Source of the DNA: Bradyrhizobium sp. NFR13
GTDB lineage: Bacteria > Pseudomonadota > Alphaproteobacteria > Rhizobiales > Xanthobacteraceae
Reading direction: 5' to 3'
Assembly (NCBI RefSeq): GCF_900114605.1
Contig: NZ_FOTP01000001.1
Span: 1,054,001 to 1,118,000, forward strand
DNA: 64,000 bases
Shown here: piece by piece, positions 34,437 to 44,218 of the stretch
Position numbering within the stretch: the first letter of the stretch is position 1
Layout of the letters: the number at the start of each line of letters is the position of its first letter
Translations under genes and position numbers: made by a program
The notes under the pieces: generated by a model
Told to the model about the DNA's origin: nothing
Databases searched by the model: none
Seen by the model: only the letters and a program-made list of their open reading frames with translations

Positions 34437-34666
34437 CGTGACAACTCAGGTGAGCTTTTATGTGTGTCCATTTTCATGACACAGCCTTCATCGACCGTTT
34501 GTCGATGTAGCAATGGAAGTAGTCACAATGAGGTAGGCGCACCAATCGTGGCAATTAAGTAGATCGCGCCCGCATTGTCTGAACTATTCTTGACCCGCCC
34601 GTTCGCGCACGATTACGCTGTAGCGCACACTTGAGTCAGCACTCCCAGCACACTCAAGGAGACAAC

Positions 34667-35194
34667 ATGAACAGATCACTCGTCGTCTTCGCCAGCGTGG
34701 CCGCCGTTGGGAGTATCTTGGCGCTGAGCACCCAAACCAGCGGCGCTGTAGAAATCAATAGTTCTGCCAGGACTTCTGCCAGAATGAACGTAAACGCCAA
34801 GATGACCACGGGCGCCGTCCGAACGCAGCCACATCGGCTCGTCGTACAGGTTGACGTCAATGACCCCGCAACAATGAATCTCGCTCTCAATAATGTCAGC
34901 AATGTAGTTCAGCACTACAGCGAGATCGGTCAAAAGGTTGGGGTCGAAGTGGTCGTTTTTGGACCCGGACTGCATATGCTGCGAGATGACACCTCTCCCG
35001 TCAAAACGCGCATCAAATCCATGAGCGAAGCCATGCCACAGCTGACCTTTTCGGCATGCGGGAATACCCGCGAGAATATGGCAAAAGCTGAGGCGAAAGA
35101 TATTCCTCTTATCCCCCAGGCCAAGGTCACCAAATCCGGAGTGGTACGGCTCATGGAGCTGCAAGAGCGAGGTTGGAGCTACTTGCGACCTTGA
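34667..35194 (+). CDS. Exported DsrE-like protein
   Basis: 175 residues from ATG 34667, preceded by AAGGAGA at ideal spacing. A signal peptide (SLVVFASVAAVGSILALSTQTSGA) is followed by a short low-complexity linker and a DsrE/DsrF-like domain: HRLVVQVDVNDPATMNLALNNVSNVVQHY, VGVEVVVFGPGLHMLRDD, and a single Cys in FSACGNTREN at the usual DsrE position. Small exported DsrE proteins are frequent in proteobacteria and may handle sulfur species or thiols, but this is unproven. It is divergent from the coiled-coil gene and convergent with the A-T-TE gene. Confidence 0.82.
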   Translation: MNRSLVVFASVAAVGSILALSTQTSGAVEINSSARTSARMNVNAKMTTGAVRTQPHRLVVQVDVNDPATMNLALNNVSNVVQHYSEIGQKVGVEVVVFGPGLHMLRDDTSPVKTRIKSMSEAMPQLTFSACGNTRENMAKAEAKDIPLIPQAKVTKSGVVRLMELQERGWSYLRP

Positions 35195-35247
35195 TCGCAG
35201 AGACCTTTGTAATCTGCATCGCCTTGCTCCAATCTGTTGGTCGAAGA

Positions 35248-37977
35248 TCAGGAACAGGACAACGTGATCGCTCGCTCGATGACCGGTCGGTTTACGGTCA
35301 AATGCGGGTCGATCACCAGATCGAGATGCCCGCCAGCAATTGGAATAACTTCCAGTTTTGCAAACAGAGAGTCCCACCCGAGATGTGCTGGTGCCCCTCG
35401 CCGGTTGCAAAGGAACAGCGTTCCGGTGATTGGCAAGCGAGGTTTGGCACTCGCCACCCAACGGCCGAATTCCTGCATCCGGAGAATCTCCTCAAGCTCC
35501 AACTTAAGCATGAAGCGGGTGCCGGCCAGACGTGTCCAGATCCTCGCATCGAGAATTCGGCAGAACTCCACCTCCCAGTGGAGTCGAACAACGCATTTTG
35601 CGATAGCGCGACACAACATTCGGTACGCCGTGACCCGGTGCGATCTAACTCGCTGGAGCGTACGTGATAGGGTCTCCCGATAATCACTCCTGCGGGGGCC
35701 GATGTTCGTGTCCAGTATGCCCAGGAATTTCACCGACCGGCCTTCCGCAATCAGCCTAGCTGCCACTTCAAATGCGACGCCGCCGCCCAGCGAATAGCCG
35801 ATCAGACTTATGTCGCCGGTAGGATGAACGGCGTTGATCTGCTCCAGAGCCAACGTCGCCATGTGGTCGATCGAACCGCATCCAGTCAAGGCAGACGTCA
35901 GATCCGGGTAGCGGATCGGGATCACCTGAGCCGTCTTGCTCAACTGCGCCCCGAACGCCGCCAGACTTGGGCCGTAACCCATTGAACCTGGCAACATTAC
36001 AAGATGAGGGAGCAGGTCTTCGACCGGTTGGCTCCGCTGCACTTTACCTCCAGCAGCGACGATCTCGATCATGTCGGCTGCGCTCATGTCCACCGTGAAG
36101 GCCTCCATGTTGAGCTCTTCGCCAACCAGTTCTTCCAACTCCATCACGCATCGCAGAAGCTTGAGGGAATCGCCACCGGCCTCGTCCCAGCGGCCGGCAA
36201 CGTCAGTCGTGCCGAGAATCCGCGTCCATACATGCGCCACCATCCTTCCAGCCTGCTTCACTTCATCCGCCCCTGGGGGCTGAGGCGAGGGTGGACCTCT
36301 TCGGCTTTCGGCATCCAGCGCCTTGAGTTTCGCGACGTCTATCTTTCCGCCGGCGAGACGCGGAAGTTCCACGATTTCATGCAATCTGGTCGGATGTAAC
36401 GCGGTCGGAAGCGTCTGCCTGACGACCTCTCGAATGTCAGCCGTGAATGTTGCCTGGGCTTCGGCGCCGGGCGCTGCAAAAATAACCAGCTCGCTCGAGT
36501 CGGTCACGATGGCGACGGCGTCGCTCACATAGGGAATCCTTCGGACGACAACCTCGAGCTCCGCCGGTTCGACACGCCGTCCGTTGATTTTGAGTTGACG
36601 CCCCTTTCGTCCCAGCATCTGCATTAATCCGCGTGCATCGACAATAACAAGATCCCCCGTCGGGAAAATGCGGCAACGGTCGTCATCCGGGTCAGGCAAT
36701 GCAGGCAGCACCTGACCGTTCTCCCAGTAACCAAGTAGCACATGCATGCTCTTGATGATGAGCTCACCAACCTCGCCGGTGGGCACAGGTGCCCCGTTGT
36801 CGTCGACAACGGCAAACGACATTCCGGGAAGCAAATAGCCAACCGGGGGCATACTGAAATCGCTTTCTTTGCAGTCGTCGGGAAGAAACCACTGCGTGCC
36901 GGTGGTTTCGGTTGACGAATAACTGATCTGAATGAAGCAGGAGGGCCTCACGGCCTTTCGGACGAGTGCGACATCCGTCCACAACACCTTCTCACCGCCA
37001 ATACGGACAACCCGAAGCGATTCGAAATCACCGGTATCGCTTGCGGCAATCACTGCCCGCAGGAGAGCAGGAACAATATAGGTGATCGTTATCTGCTGGG
37101 ATCGGATTTGACGCAACACGCCGCGAAGACCGAGGGCCTCGACGTCCGCCATATGCAGTCTTGCGCCGGTCAGCAAGGCCGTGAGCATCTCTCTGGTGCC
37201 CGCAATGGTCGTAGGGCCGCTCAGAGGCATGAAGACATCGGTGGCGTCGATATGGCATGCATCCGCATATTGCTGGACACGTTGGAGCAAGCTGCGCTGG
37301 CTATTCACGACACCCTTTGGCTGCCCGGTACTGCCCGAGGTGTAGAGCACGAGGGCAGGCGCATCCACCGAGATCGGCTCAAGCAATGCGGTGTCGCCGA
37401 AAGGCTCATTGGCGCGCGTAATATCGATCCAACGCAGACCGTCTTCATCGATCCATTTGGTTGAGCTACTGTCGCCCTGGCCGATCAGTACAGAAATCTG
37501 CGCATTGGCAACGATGTGGGCGAGCCGCTGGTCCGGATCGCGCGGATTGAGCGGCACCAAAGGCCGCCCTGCGGCCATGCATGCAAGCATGGCGATCGGA
37601 TGCCAGATCGAGTGGCGCAATAGCAGACCGACAGCCTGCCCTTCGGGAACCACCGCTGTAATCGCCTGGGCCAGCGTCAAAACTCTGATGAGAAGATCCG
37701 AATATGTGATTTGGCGAGCGTCATCGCTAATGGCTACATTGTTCGGAAATGTCTTTGCCACCGCATCCAGATGCGTGATGGCGGGCACGCCGGCAAATTC
37801 GGCCCCCATACGATTGAACGGGCGGTCGACAGGCCCGCCCACGTCGAGAGGCAATTCGGGAGAATTCATCCAGAGGGCTTTTGCAGGCTCCCTTACATCT
37901 CCGGGAAGTGCGCGCCGACCAACGAAAGTCTTCGCGCGGTTCGGCAGGGATCCATCGGGAAATCGTTGAAGTTGCAT
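35248..37977 (-). CDS. Stand-alone adenylation-carrier-thioesterase (NRPS-like) protein
   Basis: 909 residues from ATG 37977 with GGTGAG 7 nt upstream (a GTG at 37989 lacks a site). The adenylation domain has core A3 YTSGSTGQPKG (212-222), A5 SYSSTET, A7 PTGDLV, A8 GRKGRQLKINGRRVEPAELE and A10 Lys in LAGGKIDVAKL (K545). A carrier domain with phosphopantetheine site GGDSL (S604) and a type I thioesterase with GYSLGG (S729) follow. No condensation or reductase domain is present. At the position of the A4 Asp that holds an amino acid's alpha-amine the alignment gives Ile258, so the substrate may not be an alpha-amino acid. Last gene of the exopolysaccharide operon, so it may activate an acyl or amino-acyl decoration. 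Confidence 0.88.
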   Translation of the reverse strand: MQLQRFPDGSLPNRAKTFVGRRALPGDVREPAKALWMNSPELPLDVGGPVDRPFNRMGAEFAGVPAITHLDAVAKTFPNNVAISDDARQITYSDLLIRVLTLAQAITAVVPEGQAVGLLLRHSIWHPIAMLACMAAGRPLVPLNPRDPDQRLAHIVANAQISVLIGQGDSSSTKWIDEDGLRWIDITRANEPFGDTALLEPISVDAPALVLYTSGSTGQPKGVVNSQRSLLQRVQQYADACHIDATDVFMPLSGPTTIAGTREMLTALLTGARLHMADVEALGLRGVLRQIRSQQITITYIVPALLRAVIAASDTGDFESLRVVRIGGEKVLWTDVALVRKAVRPSCFIQISYSSTETTGTQWFLPDDCKESDFSMPPVGYLLPGMSFAVVDDNGAPVPTGEVGELIIKSMHVLLGYWENGQVLPALPDPDDDRCRIFPTGDLVIVDARGLMQMLGRKGRQLKINGRRVEPAELEVVVRRIPYVSDAVAIVTDSSELVIFAAPGAEAQATFTADIREVVRQTLPTALHPTRLHEIVELPRLAGGKIDVAKLKALDAESRRGPPSPQPPGADEVKQAGRMVAHVWTRILGTTDVAGRWDEAGGDSLKLLRCVMELEELVGEELNMEAFTVDMSAADMIEIVAAGGKVQRSQPVEDLLPHLVMLPGSMGYGPSLAAFGAQLSKTAQVIPIRYPDLTSALTGCGSIDHMATLALEQINAVHPTGDISLIGYSLGGGVAFEVAARLIAEGRSVKFLGILDTNIGPRRSDYRETLSRTLQRVRSHRVTAYRMLCRAIAKCVVRLHWEVEFCRILDARIWTRLAGTRFMLKLELEEILRMQEFGRWVASAKPRLPITGTLFLCNRRGAPAHLGWDSLFAKLEVIPIAGGHLDLVIDPHLTVNRPVIERAITLSCS

Positions 37978-38089
37978 GACGGTACTCACCGTTGCGGGAT
38001 GGATATCGTAGGCTACACGTCGGCCATTGGCGTCCTTCGAGTGAATGATAGGTCTGCACCAATTTGCCGGCCTCTATCCAACTACCGGG

Positions 38090-40252
38090 TTATTCGGCGT
38101 TGGGTCGACGAAACTCCACAACGGCAAAGAGCAGGCCGGCCGTCATATTCACGCGTTTGTAGATGTAGATCGCCATTGCCGTGTTCCAGGCCACATTCGT
38201 CACGGCCGTCGCAACGGCGGCCCCTATCACTCCAAAGAAAGTAATGCCGATCGCACAGGCTGCGACATTCATGACGGCTCCGATCGCGGTGATTGCGGCT
38301 GCCGCTCGCTCATGCCCAGTCATGGTCAGAAGATTTTGCTGCGGACCAGTAGCAGCAGCAAAGATCTGTCCGACGATAAGAATTTGTGCGACCGGAGCTG
38401 TTGCAACGAATTCCTCGCCAAAAAAGCGGAGTAGCGGTACCGTCAGAAACAAAAGTGGAAGTGCCAGCACGACTGTTCCAGCCAGCGACAGGACAGTTGC
38501 TCGCGCAAACAGACTCTGAAGCGCTGCCTCATTCCGATGCGCGTGAAGCTTCGAGACATTTGGTGAAAAGAAAGTCCCTACTGCCATCCGGGGAAGAACA
38601 AGAAAAAGAGCTAGATTCAACCCCAGTGCAAAAATGCCGGCCTCATGGGCATCGCCGATCCAGCCGAGGATGATCACGCCGGCGCGGCTCATGAGAACCT
38701 CAACTCCAATCAAGATCATGACAGGGCAGGCGAGATACCACCAGTCGCGGGGCGCATAAGCCGGAACCACCGACCGTAGCTGCTGCGGCCAGAGTTTCCG
38801 CATGCTTAGTCCGACAATGGCTGCTGTGACGGCAGAGCTTGCCATCAACGCAATCAGGACCGTTGTCGCATCGATTGGCGTGACGTTGAGCGCCACGGCA
38901 AGCAGAAGCAGCACGACCATAAGGCCGTCCCGGATGAATCGTTCGGGCGCGATTGCCGAAATGACGCCACCCAGCGCGCGCACCGTAGCAGAACCGAGAA
39001 CGTAAAGCGCGACCAATGGGACGGTCGCCATGCCAACCGCCAGACTGACAGTCAACTCCCGATGGAGTGTCTCCGACAGAAATAATGCGGTGGCGATTCC
39101 GCAGATCGCAATCAATATCCCGACGAGCAATGATCGCCCGAATGCGAATTGAATGACTCCACGCGCCAATGGCCACCTTCCTGTCGCGCTATAGGCTGGT
39201 ACATATCGCAGCAGAACCGTGTTGAACCCGAGCCCCGCGATGTAGGAGAGAAGGGTCGTCCAGGCCAGCACATATGAATAGATGCCGTAGCTCGTCGCCC
39301 CTATCGTGCGGGCAATGACAAGTTGGGCCACGCACGTCAGCCCGGCGCCGCCAACATAGATAACGAATGCCCACAGGCTTGCACTGGCCAGGCGCCGAGC
39401 GAGTTCGGGTTGAGACTGAACCATGAGAGCTTCGATTGTTTCGGGCGCCGGCAGGGGTTGCGTGAGCTTCTCGGCACGAGGCTCAAAACTATCGTCCCCT
39501 GTTCCGGGTGACGAATTGAACGCCCCGTCGGGCCTGAACTTGCTGGAGACTTCCTCTTCGATACGATCGAGAGCCTTGGACATCAGGCCGGGATCGAGTG
39601 AGTTGATGCAGATCACCTGTTGATGCTCGGCCGCAAGCAGCGAGCCCACGTAATCAGTAATCGGCTTTGCCTTGAGAAATGTACCTACATCAGGCTCGAA
39701 CCATTTCTCCATGTAGGTTTTTTGGTGCACTCGCTGGTGGAGGCGCTGTTCCAACAGCTCCTTCGGAGCATCAAATCGGATTAGCAGATCGGATTGCGTC
39801 CTCATGCCGATTGCACGAGCAATCGTCTTCTCGTCTGCTCGGCTAAACAGCGCCAAGGTGCAAACGACCTGCACAAAGCCCTGGTCGAACAAGACTATGC
39901 GATCGGGCTTGTGCGAATCTCTCCACACGCAGGAAAACCGGACGACGTATTGGCTAAGCCTGACCCACCAGACGGGATTGTTGGGTGGCATTAGTCGGAG
40001 CAGGTCCTTCGCCAGACGCAGCCCTCGGGCATTTGCAACAGGACGGCACAAGATTGCGATGGTGGCGAAGATCGCGAGAGAGACGCGCTGCAGTGCCGGA
40101 AGAAATCCACCAAAATTTAGAAGATGATTAGATAGATGCGGCAACATAAGTACGAGGTCGACCTCATACCCACGGTCACGCAGGCGCTGAGCGAGTGCCC
40201 GGCTGAAAGTTGTTTTGCCGGCGCCAGGTGGACCAAAGGTCTCGATAATCAT
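38090..40252 (-). CDS. Fusion: N-terminal P-loop (thymidylate-kinase-like) kinase + C-terminal Wzx-type flippase
   Basis: 720 residues in one uninterrupted frame. Residues 1 to about 235 form a P-loop kinase-like domain: GPPGAGKTTFSRAL at 7-20, DRIVLFDQGFVQ as the Walker B/DR-type strand, and a lid region LLEQRLHQRVHQKTYMEKWF. A charged linker (about 235-290) leads to a polytopic domain (about 295-720) of roughly 12 helices with the Wzx/MATE-like pattern ARTIGATSYGIYSYVLAWTTLLSYIAGLGFNTVLLRYVP. The flippase would move lipid-linked repeat units across the inner membrane. The kinase half might phosphorylate a lipid or sugar, or regulate the flippase. Flanked by the co-polymerase gene (7-bp gap) and the A-T-TE gene. 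Confidence 0.85.
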   Translation of the reverse strand: MIIETFGPPGAGKTTFSRALAQRLRDRGYEVDLVLMLPHLSNHLLNFGGFLPALQRVSLAIFATIAILCRPVANARGLRLAKDLLRLMPPNNPVWWVRLSQYVVRFSCVWRDSHKPDRIVLFDQGFVQVVCTLALFSRADEKTIARAIGMRTQSDLLIRFDAPKELLEQRLHQRVHQKTYMEKWFEPDVGTFLKAKPITDYVGSLLAAEHQQVICINSLDPGLMSKALDRIEEEVSSKFRPDGAFNSSPGTGDDSFEPRAEKLTQPLPAPETIEALMVQSQPELARRLASASLWAFVIYVGGAGLTCVAQLVIARTIGATSYGIYSYVLAWTTLLSYIAGLGFNTVLLRYVPAYSATGRWPLARGVIQFAFGRSLLVGILIAICGIATALFLSETLHRELTVSLAVGMATVPLVALYVLGSATVRALGGVISAIAPERFIRDGLMVVLLLLAVALNVTPIDATTVLIALMASSAVTAAIVGLSMRKLWPQQLRSVVPAYAPRDWWYLACPVMILIGVEVLMSRAGVIILGWIGDAHEAGIFALGLNLALFLVLPRMAVGTFFSPNVSKLHAHRNEAALQSLFARATVLSLAGTVVLALPLLFLTVPLLRFFGEEFVATAPVAQILIVGQIFAAATGPQQNLLTMTGHERAAAAITAIGAVMNVAACAIGITFFGVIGAAVATAVTNVAWNTAMAIYIYKRVNMTAGLLFAVVEFRRPNAE

Positions 40253-40259
40253 GCTGCCC

Positions 40260-42215
40260 TCAATCGCTTCTCAACCAATTGCGGGGGTTCAGTTTGGGCG
40301 ATCCAGGGCGCTTCAGCTCGATTGCGTCGCCGCCCCACGGTCGCCAAGTGATTGCTCTCTTTGAGCGCTGGCGGAATGCGTCCCACGTCCTCTTGAACAA
40401 TTGCTGCGCGCGCTCACCGAACTGGTCCTGCTGTGGCGGTTCGACGCGAGTTAAGACCGACGAGAATCTCGTGCTCTGGGCGGGGCTGAGATGTTCCGTC
40501 CGAATAAGTTGATGCAGCGCGGTCTGTGCCGCCTCACGATCAGTGCTCCCCGCGTGAATGGCGAGCAAAACGTGGTCAGCCCAACTCGCCAGCAGCCTTG
40601 CTTCCGGGGCTTCCAGCAGCGAGGGTCCGTCGATGATCACGAAATCATAAGTGTCGCTCAGTTGCCGGAGCAACGAAGGAACTTTGGGGTCGGAGAGAAT
40701 CCGAAGCCGATGTCCCCCGAACGGTGTTGCGGGCAGATAGTCAATTCCGGACTCATGGATATGTTCGATCGCGTCTGCCAGTGGGCGGCCATACGCCAGT
40801 ACACTGTGCAAGTTAGCGGTCTCGCCACCCGGTCGGCGAGTGAATTGACCAAAGTCAAGGATTAGAGTGCGCCACCCGAGCCGCGCAGCGTAAAGACCAA
40901 GGCTCCAGGCTAGCGTGGTCTTGCCTTCCCCACCGATGCTGGAGCTGACGAGGACAACACGCTGCGATCGTGGGGTTGCCGGGTCAGAGGCCAGTATGGA
41001 TACCAGAATGGAGCGAATTGCTCTGGCATAGTGGCTTGCAGGTTCCTCCAAAACATAATGCGGCTGCTTGCCTGACTCCAGTGGAATTGAAGGTATCAGT
41101 CCGGCACATGGAATACGCAAAGCTTCAGCGGCGTCAGCCTCCGTATGCAGGGTCCGATCGAAGTGGTTCAATATGACTGCGAGAACGCAACCCAGCAGAG
41201 CGAAGATAATTACGGCAGGAGGAATCATCAGTAACGGGTGTAATGAAGTCGGTCGTTCTGGCGGCGTGGCCGTGGCGAGAATACTGACGTCTGATTGCGC
41301 GGTCAGACCTTTTGCCGTTAGCTCCTGCCGTCGCCGCAGGAGCGTTTCAAACTGTTGCGCCAGCGTGGTGACCTGCCACTCCAGCGCAGCGTTCCGGGAG
41401 GGCGAGGCCTGACCAAGACGGGAGGCTTTTAGTTCCTCCTCCGCCTTTACAAGGTCCCGCTGAACTTTGGATGATTGTGTCGCGAGGGAGCTCAAGGCAT
41501 ACTCCACGTCGCTTTGCTTCTGACGCGTGACCTCATCGACATACGATTGTGCCACCGTATTGGCGATTTCCGCCGCTCGTTGCGGATCGGAGGCCGTGGA
41601 GGTAACGGCAATGATTCTGGAGCGCCGTTCCTGGCCAACCCTCAGGCTGCGCTTTAACGCAGCGAGAGCGGCCCCGTCATCGGGCTCGTGGCTTTTACCA
41701 AGCAGCAGCTCCTTGGTTGCAGACCATGTACGACGAAAGAGCGTGCGCAAGCTCTGCATCCACGTTCCTGACCCAGCTGCCGCAGCGTGCCTCGCGTCCT
41801 CGAGAGCGCGGAGCGTTGGAAGAAGTCTCCGCAGATAGGCGTCGGAGAGCAGCACCGTGACATGCGTGTCGATGGTGGATTCCTCAGCGGCCGGTGTAGG
41901 TGCTGCGGACGCACCGCCGGCATTCAAGACATCGGCTGCGCCGGATTGTCGAACGTCAACAGCGAGTTGTGCCGTCGTCATGTAGGACGGTGACATAAGA
42001 AGGCCAGCGACTCCGGCCAGCAGGGCGCCGATGACAATCATCCTGACGACAAGCCGCTTGTACTTCCGCACACTATCAAGCACGCACTTCAATGACTGGA
42101 GACCGTCATTTGAAGCCGGGGATTGTTCCGTCAAGCGTCGCCCAAATTCATCCTCTGTCAGATCCGGCGAAAGAGCCTGCAGCGGTCGAATGCGCCTTCC
42201 TACTAACGCTTCCAT
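40260..42215 (-). CDS. Exopolysaccharide chain-length/co-polymerase protein (Wzz domain + BY-kinase-like domain)
   Basis: 651 residues. Membrane helix 1 (about 56-75), a periplasmic Wzz domain with coiled coil, helix 2 (about 326-350) and a cytoplasmic BY-kinase-like ATPase: Walker A SSSIGGEGKTTL (GK at 431-432), Walker A' LILDFGQ (D454 kept, the second Asp of the usual DxD replaced by Gly456), Walker B FVIIDGPSLL. The C-terminus has no tyrosine cluster, so autophosphorylation like Wzc is doubtful. It controls polymerisation and export of the polysaccharide with the Wzy-like protein and the ExoF-like protein. RBS GGAGCGA precedes ATG 42215. Confidence 0.9.
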   Translation of the reverse strand: MEALVGRRIRPLQALSPDLTEDEFGRRLTEQSPASNDGLQSLKCVLDSVRKYKRLVVRMIVIGALLAGVAGLLMSPSYMTTAQLAVDVRQSGAADVLNAGGASAAPTPAAEESTIDTHVTVLLSDAYLRRLLPTLRALEDARHAAAAGSGTWMQSLRTLFRRTWSATKELLLGKSHEPDDGAALAALKRSLRVGQERRSRIIAVTSTASDPQRAAEIANTVAQSYVDEVTRQKQSDVEYALSSLATQSSKVQRDLVKAEEELKASRLGQASPSRNAALEWQVTTLAQQFETLLRRRQELTAKGLTAQSDVSILATATPPERPTSLHPLLMIPPAVIIFALLGCVLAVILNHFDRTLHTEADAAEALRIPCAGLIPSIPLESGKQPHYVLEEPASHYARAIRSILVSILASDPATPRSQRVVLVSSSIGGEGKTTLAWSLGLYAARLGWRTLILDFGQFTRRPGGETANLHSVLAYGRPLADAIEHIHESGIDYLPATPFGGHRLRILSDPKVPSLLRQLSDTYDFVIIDGPSLLEAPEARLLASWADHVLLAIHAGSTDREAAQTALHQLIRTEHLSPAQSTRFSSVLTRVEPPQQDQFGERAQQLFKRTWDAFRQRSKRAITWRPWGGDAIELKRPGSPKLNPRNWLRSD

Positions 42216-42226
42216 AGCTCGCTCCT

Positions 42227-44215
42227 CTACTGTGCGGGCTCGAGGGTGTCTGTCGATCGGACCGTTCTCTGTTCAACTGTCGTTTCCAGCCATGACTGCA
42301 ACATCAGGACGGCCCATAGCGTTCGGGAATGATCACGATTGCCACTCAGATGATCCTGCCAGCAGTTCTGAATCCTTTGCGCATCCAGTAAATTCTGGCG
42401 GCGAAGGCGCGCTTCGGAGAGCAGGTCTGCAGCCCATGAGCGCAGAGGGCCTTTCAACCAGGCGCCCACAGGCACGTCGAATCCTTGCTTGGGTCGATCT
42501 ATCAAGTGGCGCGGCAAGTAACGATTGAGAACCTGCCGCAAGATCCACTTGCCCTGCCCGTCGCGCACCTTGGCCCTGTTCGGCAGCCGCCAGGAGAATT
42601 CCACGACGCGATGGTCCAGAATTGGACAACGCGCCTCCAGGCCTGTCGCCATGCTGGCGCGATCGAGCTTCACCAGAATGTCCCCGGGGAGATACCCGAT
42701 CATGTCGCGCACAATGAAGTCGGACAGAAGATCGTTCAGCGGCGGCACGTTGCTCGAATCGGAGACCGTCTGCTCCGGGGTTAATTGCAGCTCGGAAAGC
42801 CGCATGACTTTCCGGTACATCTCGTCGGCGTCATTGCCTGCAAACAGTTGCGCAAGGCGATTAATCCGGTCGCTTCCGATCATCCGTCGCAGGCGGCCTG
42901 AAAGAGGCAGGGCGTCAGCGACGTCCTCCCGGATACCGCGGGCGAGCAACGACACACCCATTGCTGCTGTTCGCCGAACTGCCCGATTGGAGTTAAGGAG
43001 GGGAGCCAGACGGGCAGTCAAAAGATGCCTGGAATATCCGGCAAAACATTCATCGCCGCCGTCACCGGAGAGGACAACAGTTACATCCTGGCGCGCGAGA
43101 CGAGATAGCAGCAGTGTCGGAATCTGCGACTCGTCGGCGAATGGCTCGTCCCAAATGCGGGGCAGCTCGGGAATGACATCTCTGGCCTCCGAGGGAGTGA
43201 GACGTAGCTCCGTGTGGTCCGTGCCGAGGTGATGGGCCACAGCCGCGGCACTGGCTGCTTCATCGAAGGCGGGTTCGCCGAAACCAATAGTGAACGTGCG
43301 GACTGGCCGGCTGGATTGGGATTGCATCAGGGCGACGACAGTTGAACTATCGATGCCACCGGACAGAAATAGCCCGATTGGCACGTCGGCAACCATGCGC
43401 TCACTGACCGCCTCACGAAGCAAGCCATCAAGATGCGACACGAGCTGGCAATCATCCGCCGACACGAGGTTTTCTCGGCCGCTCTTTGCGATGTCAGTCA
43501 GCGACCACCAAGTATGCGTCTTTGCTCGAAGCTCTGCAGCATCCTGCGATGCCAGAAGATCATCGGCGTCGAAAGATAGAATGCTGCCGGGTGGAAGTTT
43601 GAAGACGTTTCGCCATATGCAATGTTCGTCCGGTAACCAGCCGCGGGCGAGAAACTCAGCGACCCCGCACGGATTGATCTCCGGATGGAAATCGGGGAAC
43701 GCATCGATCGCCTTTAATTCTGAAGCAAAGACAGCGGCGTTTCGCGTTCTGGTGACGTAGAGGGGCTTCTTTCCCATTCGATCGCGAGCTAGATGGAGAG
43801 TGCGGGTCTGGCGATCCCAGAGACCGATTGCGAAGATGCCGTTGCTGCGCTTCAGGGCTGCCTCAAATCCCCATCTCTCGATCATCGCGAGCAAGACTTC
43901 GGTATCGCTGCTGCCGATGAAGGTCTGGCCGAGACGTTGGAGCTCCTGTCGCAGCGACAGGTAATTGTAAATCTCGCCATTGAACGTGACGACGAACCGG
44001 CCGCTCTCGGAAAGCATCGGTTGACGCCCCGCGTCCGTGAGGTCAACGATGGCTAGCCGGCGATGCCCGAATGCAATCCCGGCGTCGCGATCACACCACG
44101 AACCGTCGGCATCAGGTCCGCGATGGTGCAAACGATCCGTCATTCGACCGATCGCATTCAGATCGGCGGATCGGGAAGCTCGTGGCATCTGAAGAATTCC
44201 GGCGATTCCACACAT
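42227..44215 (-). CDS. asnB: Glutamine-hydrolysing asparagine synthase-type amidotransferase
   Basis: 662 residues. N-terminal Ntn glutaminase with catalytic Cys2 (MCGIAG), HHRGPDADG, FNGEIYNY and SSDTEVLLA. C-terminal synthetase domain with the PP-loop LSGGIDSS (285-291), SGDGGDECFAGY and RASMATGLEARCPILDH. AsnB homologues in polysaccharide clusters often amidate sugar carboxyl groups instead of making asparagine; that role is inferred from the position between the polymerase and co-polymerase genes. Only 3 bp separates it from the wzy-like stop. Confidence 0.9.
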   Translation of the reverse strand: MCGIAGILQMPRASRSADLNAIGRMTDRLHHRGPDADGSWCDRDAGIAFGHRRLAIVDLTDAGRQPMLSESGRFVVTFNGEIYNYLSLRQELQRLGQTFIGSSDTEVLLAMIERWGFEAALKRSNGIFAIGLWDRQTRTLHLARDRMGKKPLYVTRTRNAAVFASELKAIDAFPDFHPEINPCGVAEFLARGWLPDEHCIWRNVFKLPPGSILSFDADDLLASQDAAELRAKTHTWWSLTDIAKSGRENLVSADDCQLVSHLDGLLREAVSERMVADVPIGLFLSGGIDSSTVVALMQSQSSRPVRTFTIGFGEPAFDEAASAAAVAHHLGTDHTELRLTPSEARDVIPELPRIWDEPFADESQIPTLLLSRLARQDVTVVLSGDGGDECFAGYSRHLLTARLAPLLNSNRAVRRTAAMGVSLLARGIREDVADALPLSGRLRRMIGSDRINRLAQLFAGNDADEMYRKVMRLSELQLTPEQTVSDSSNVPPLNDLLSDFIVRDMIGYLPGDILVKLDRASMATGLEARCPILDHRVVEFSWRLPNRAKVRDGQGKWILRQVLNRYLPRHLIDRPKQGFDVPVGAWLKGPLRSWAADLLSEARLRRQNLLDAQRIQNCWQDHLSGNRDHSRTLWAVLMLQSWLETTVEQRTVRSTDTLEPAQ

Positions 44216-44218
44216 GAT

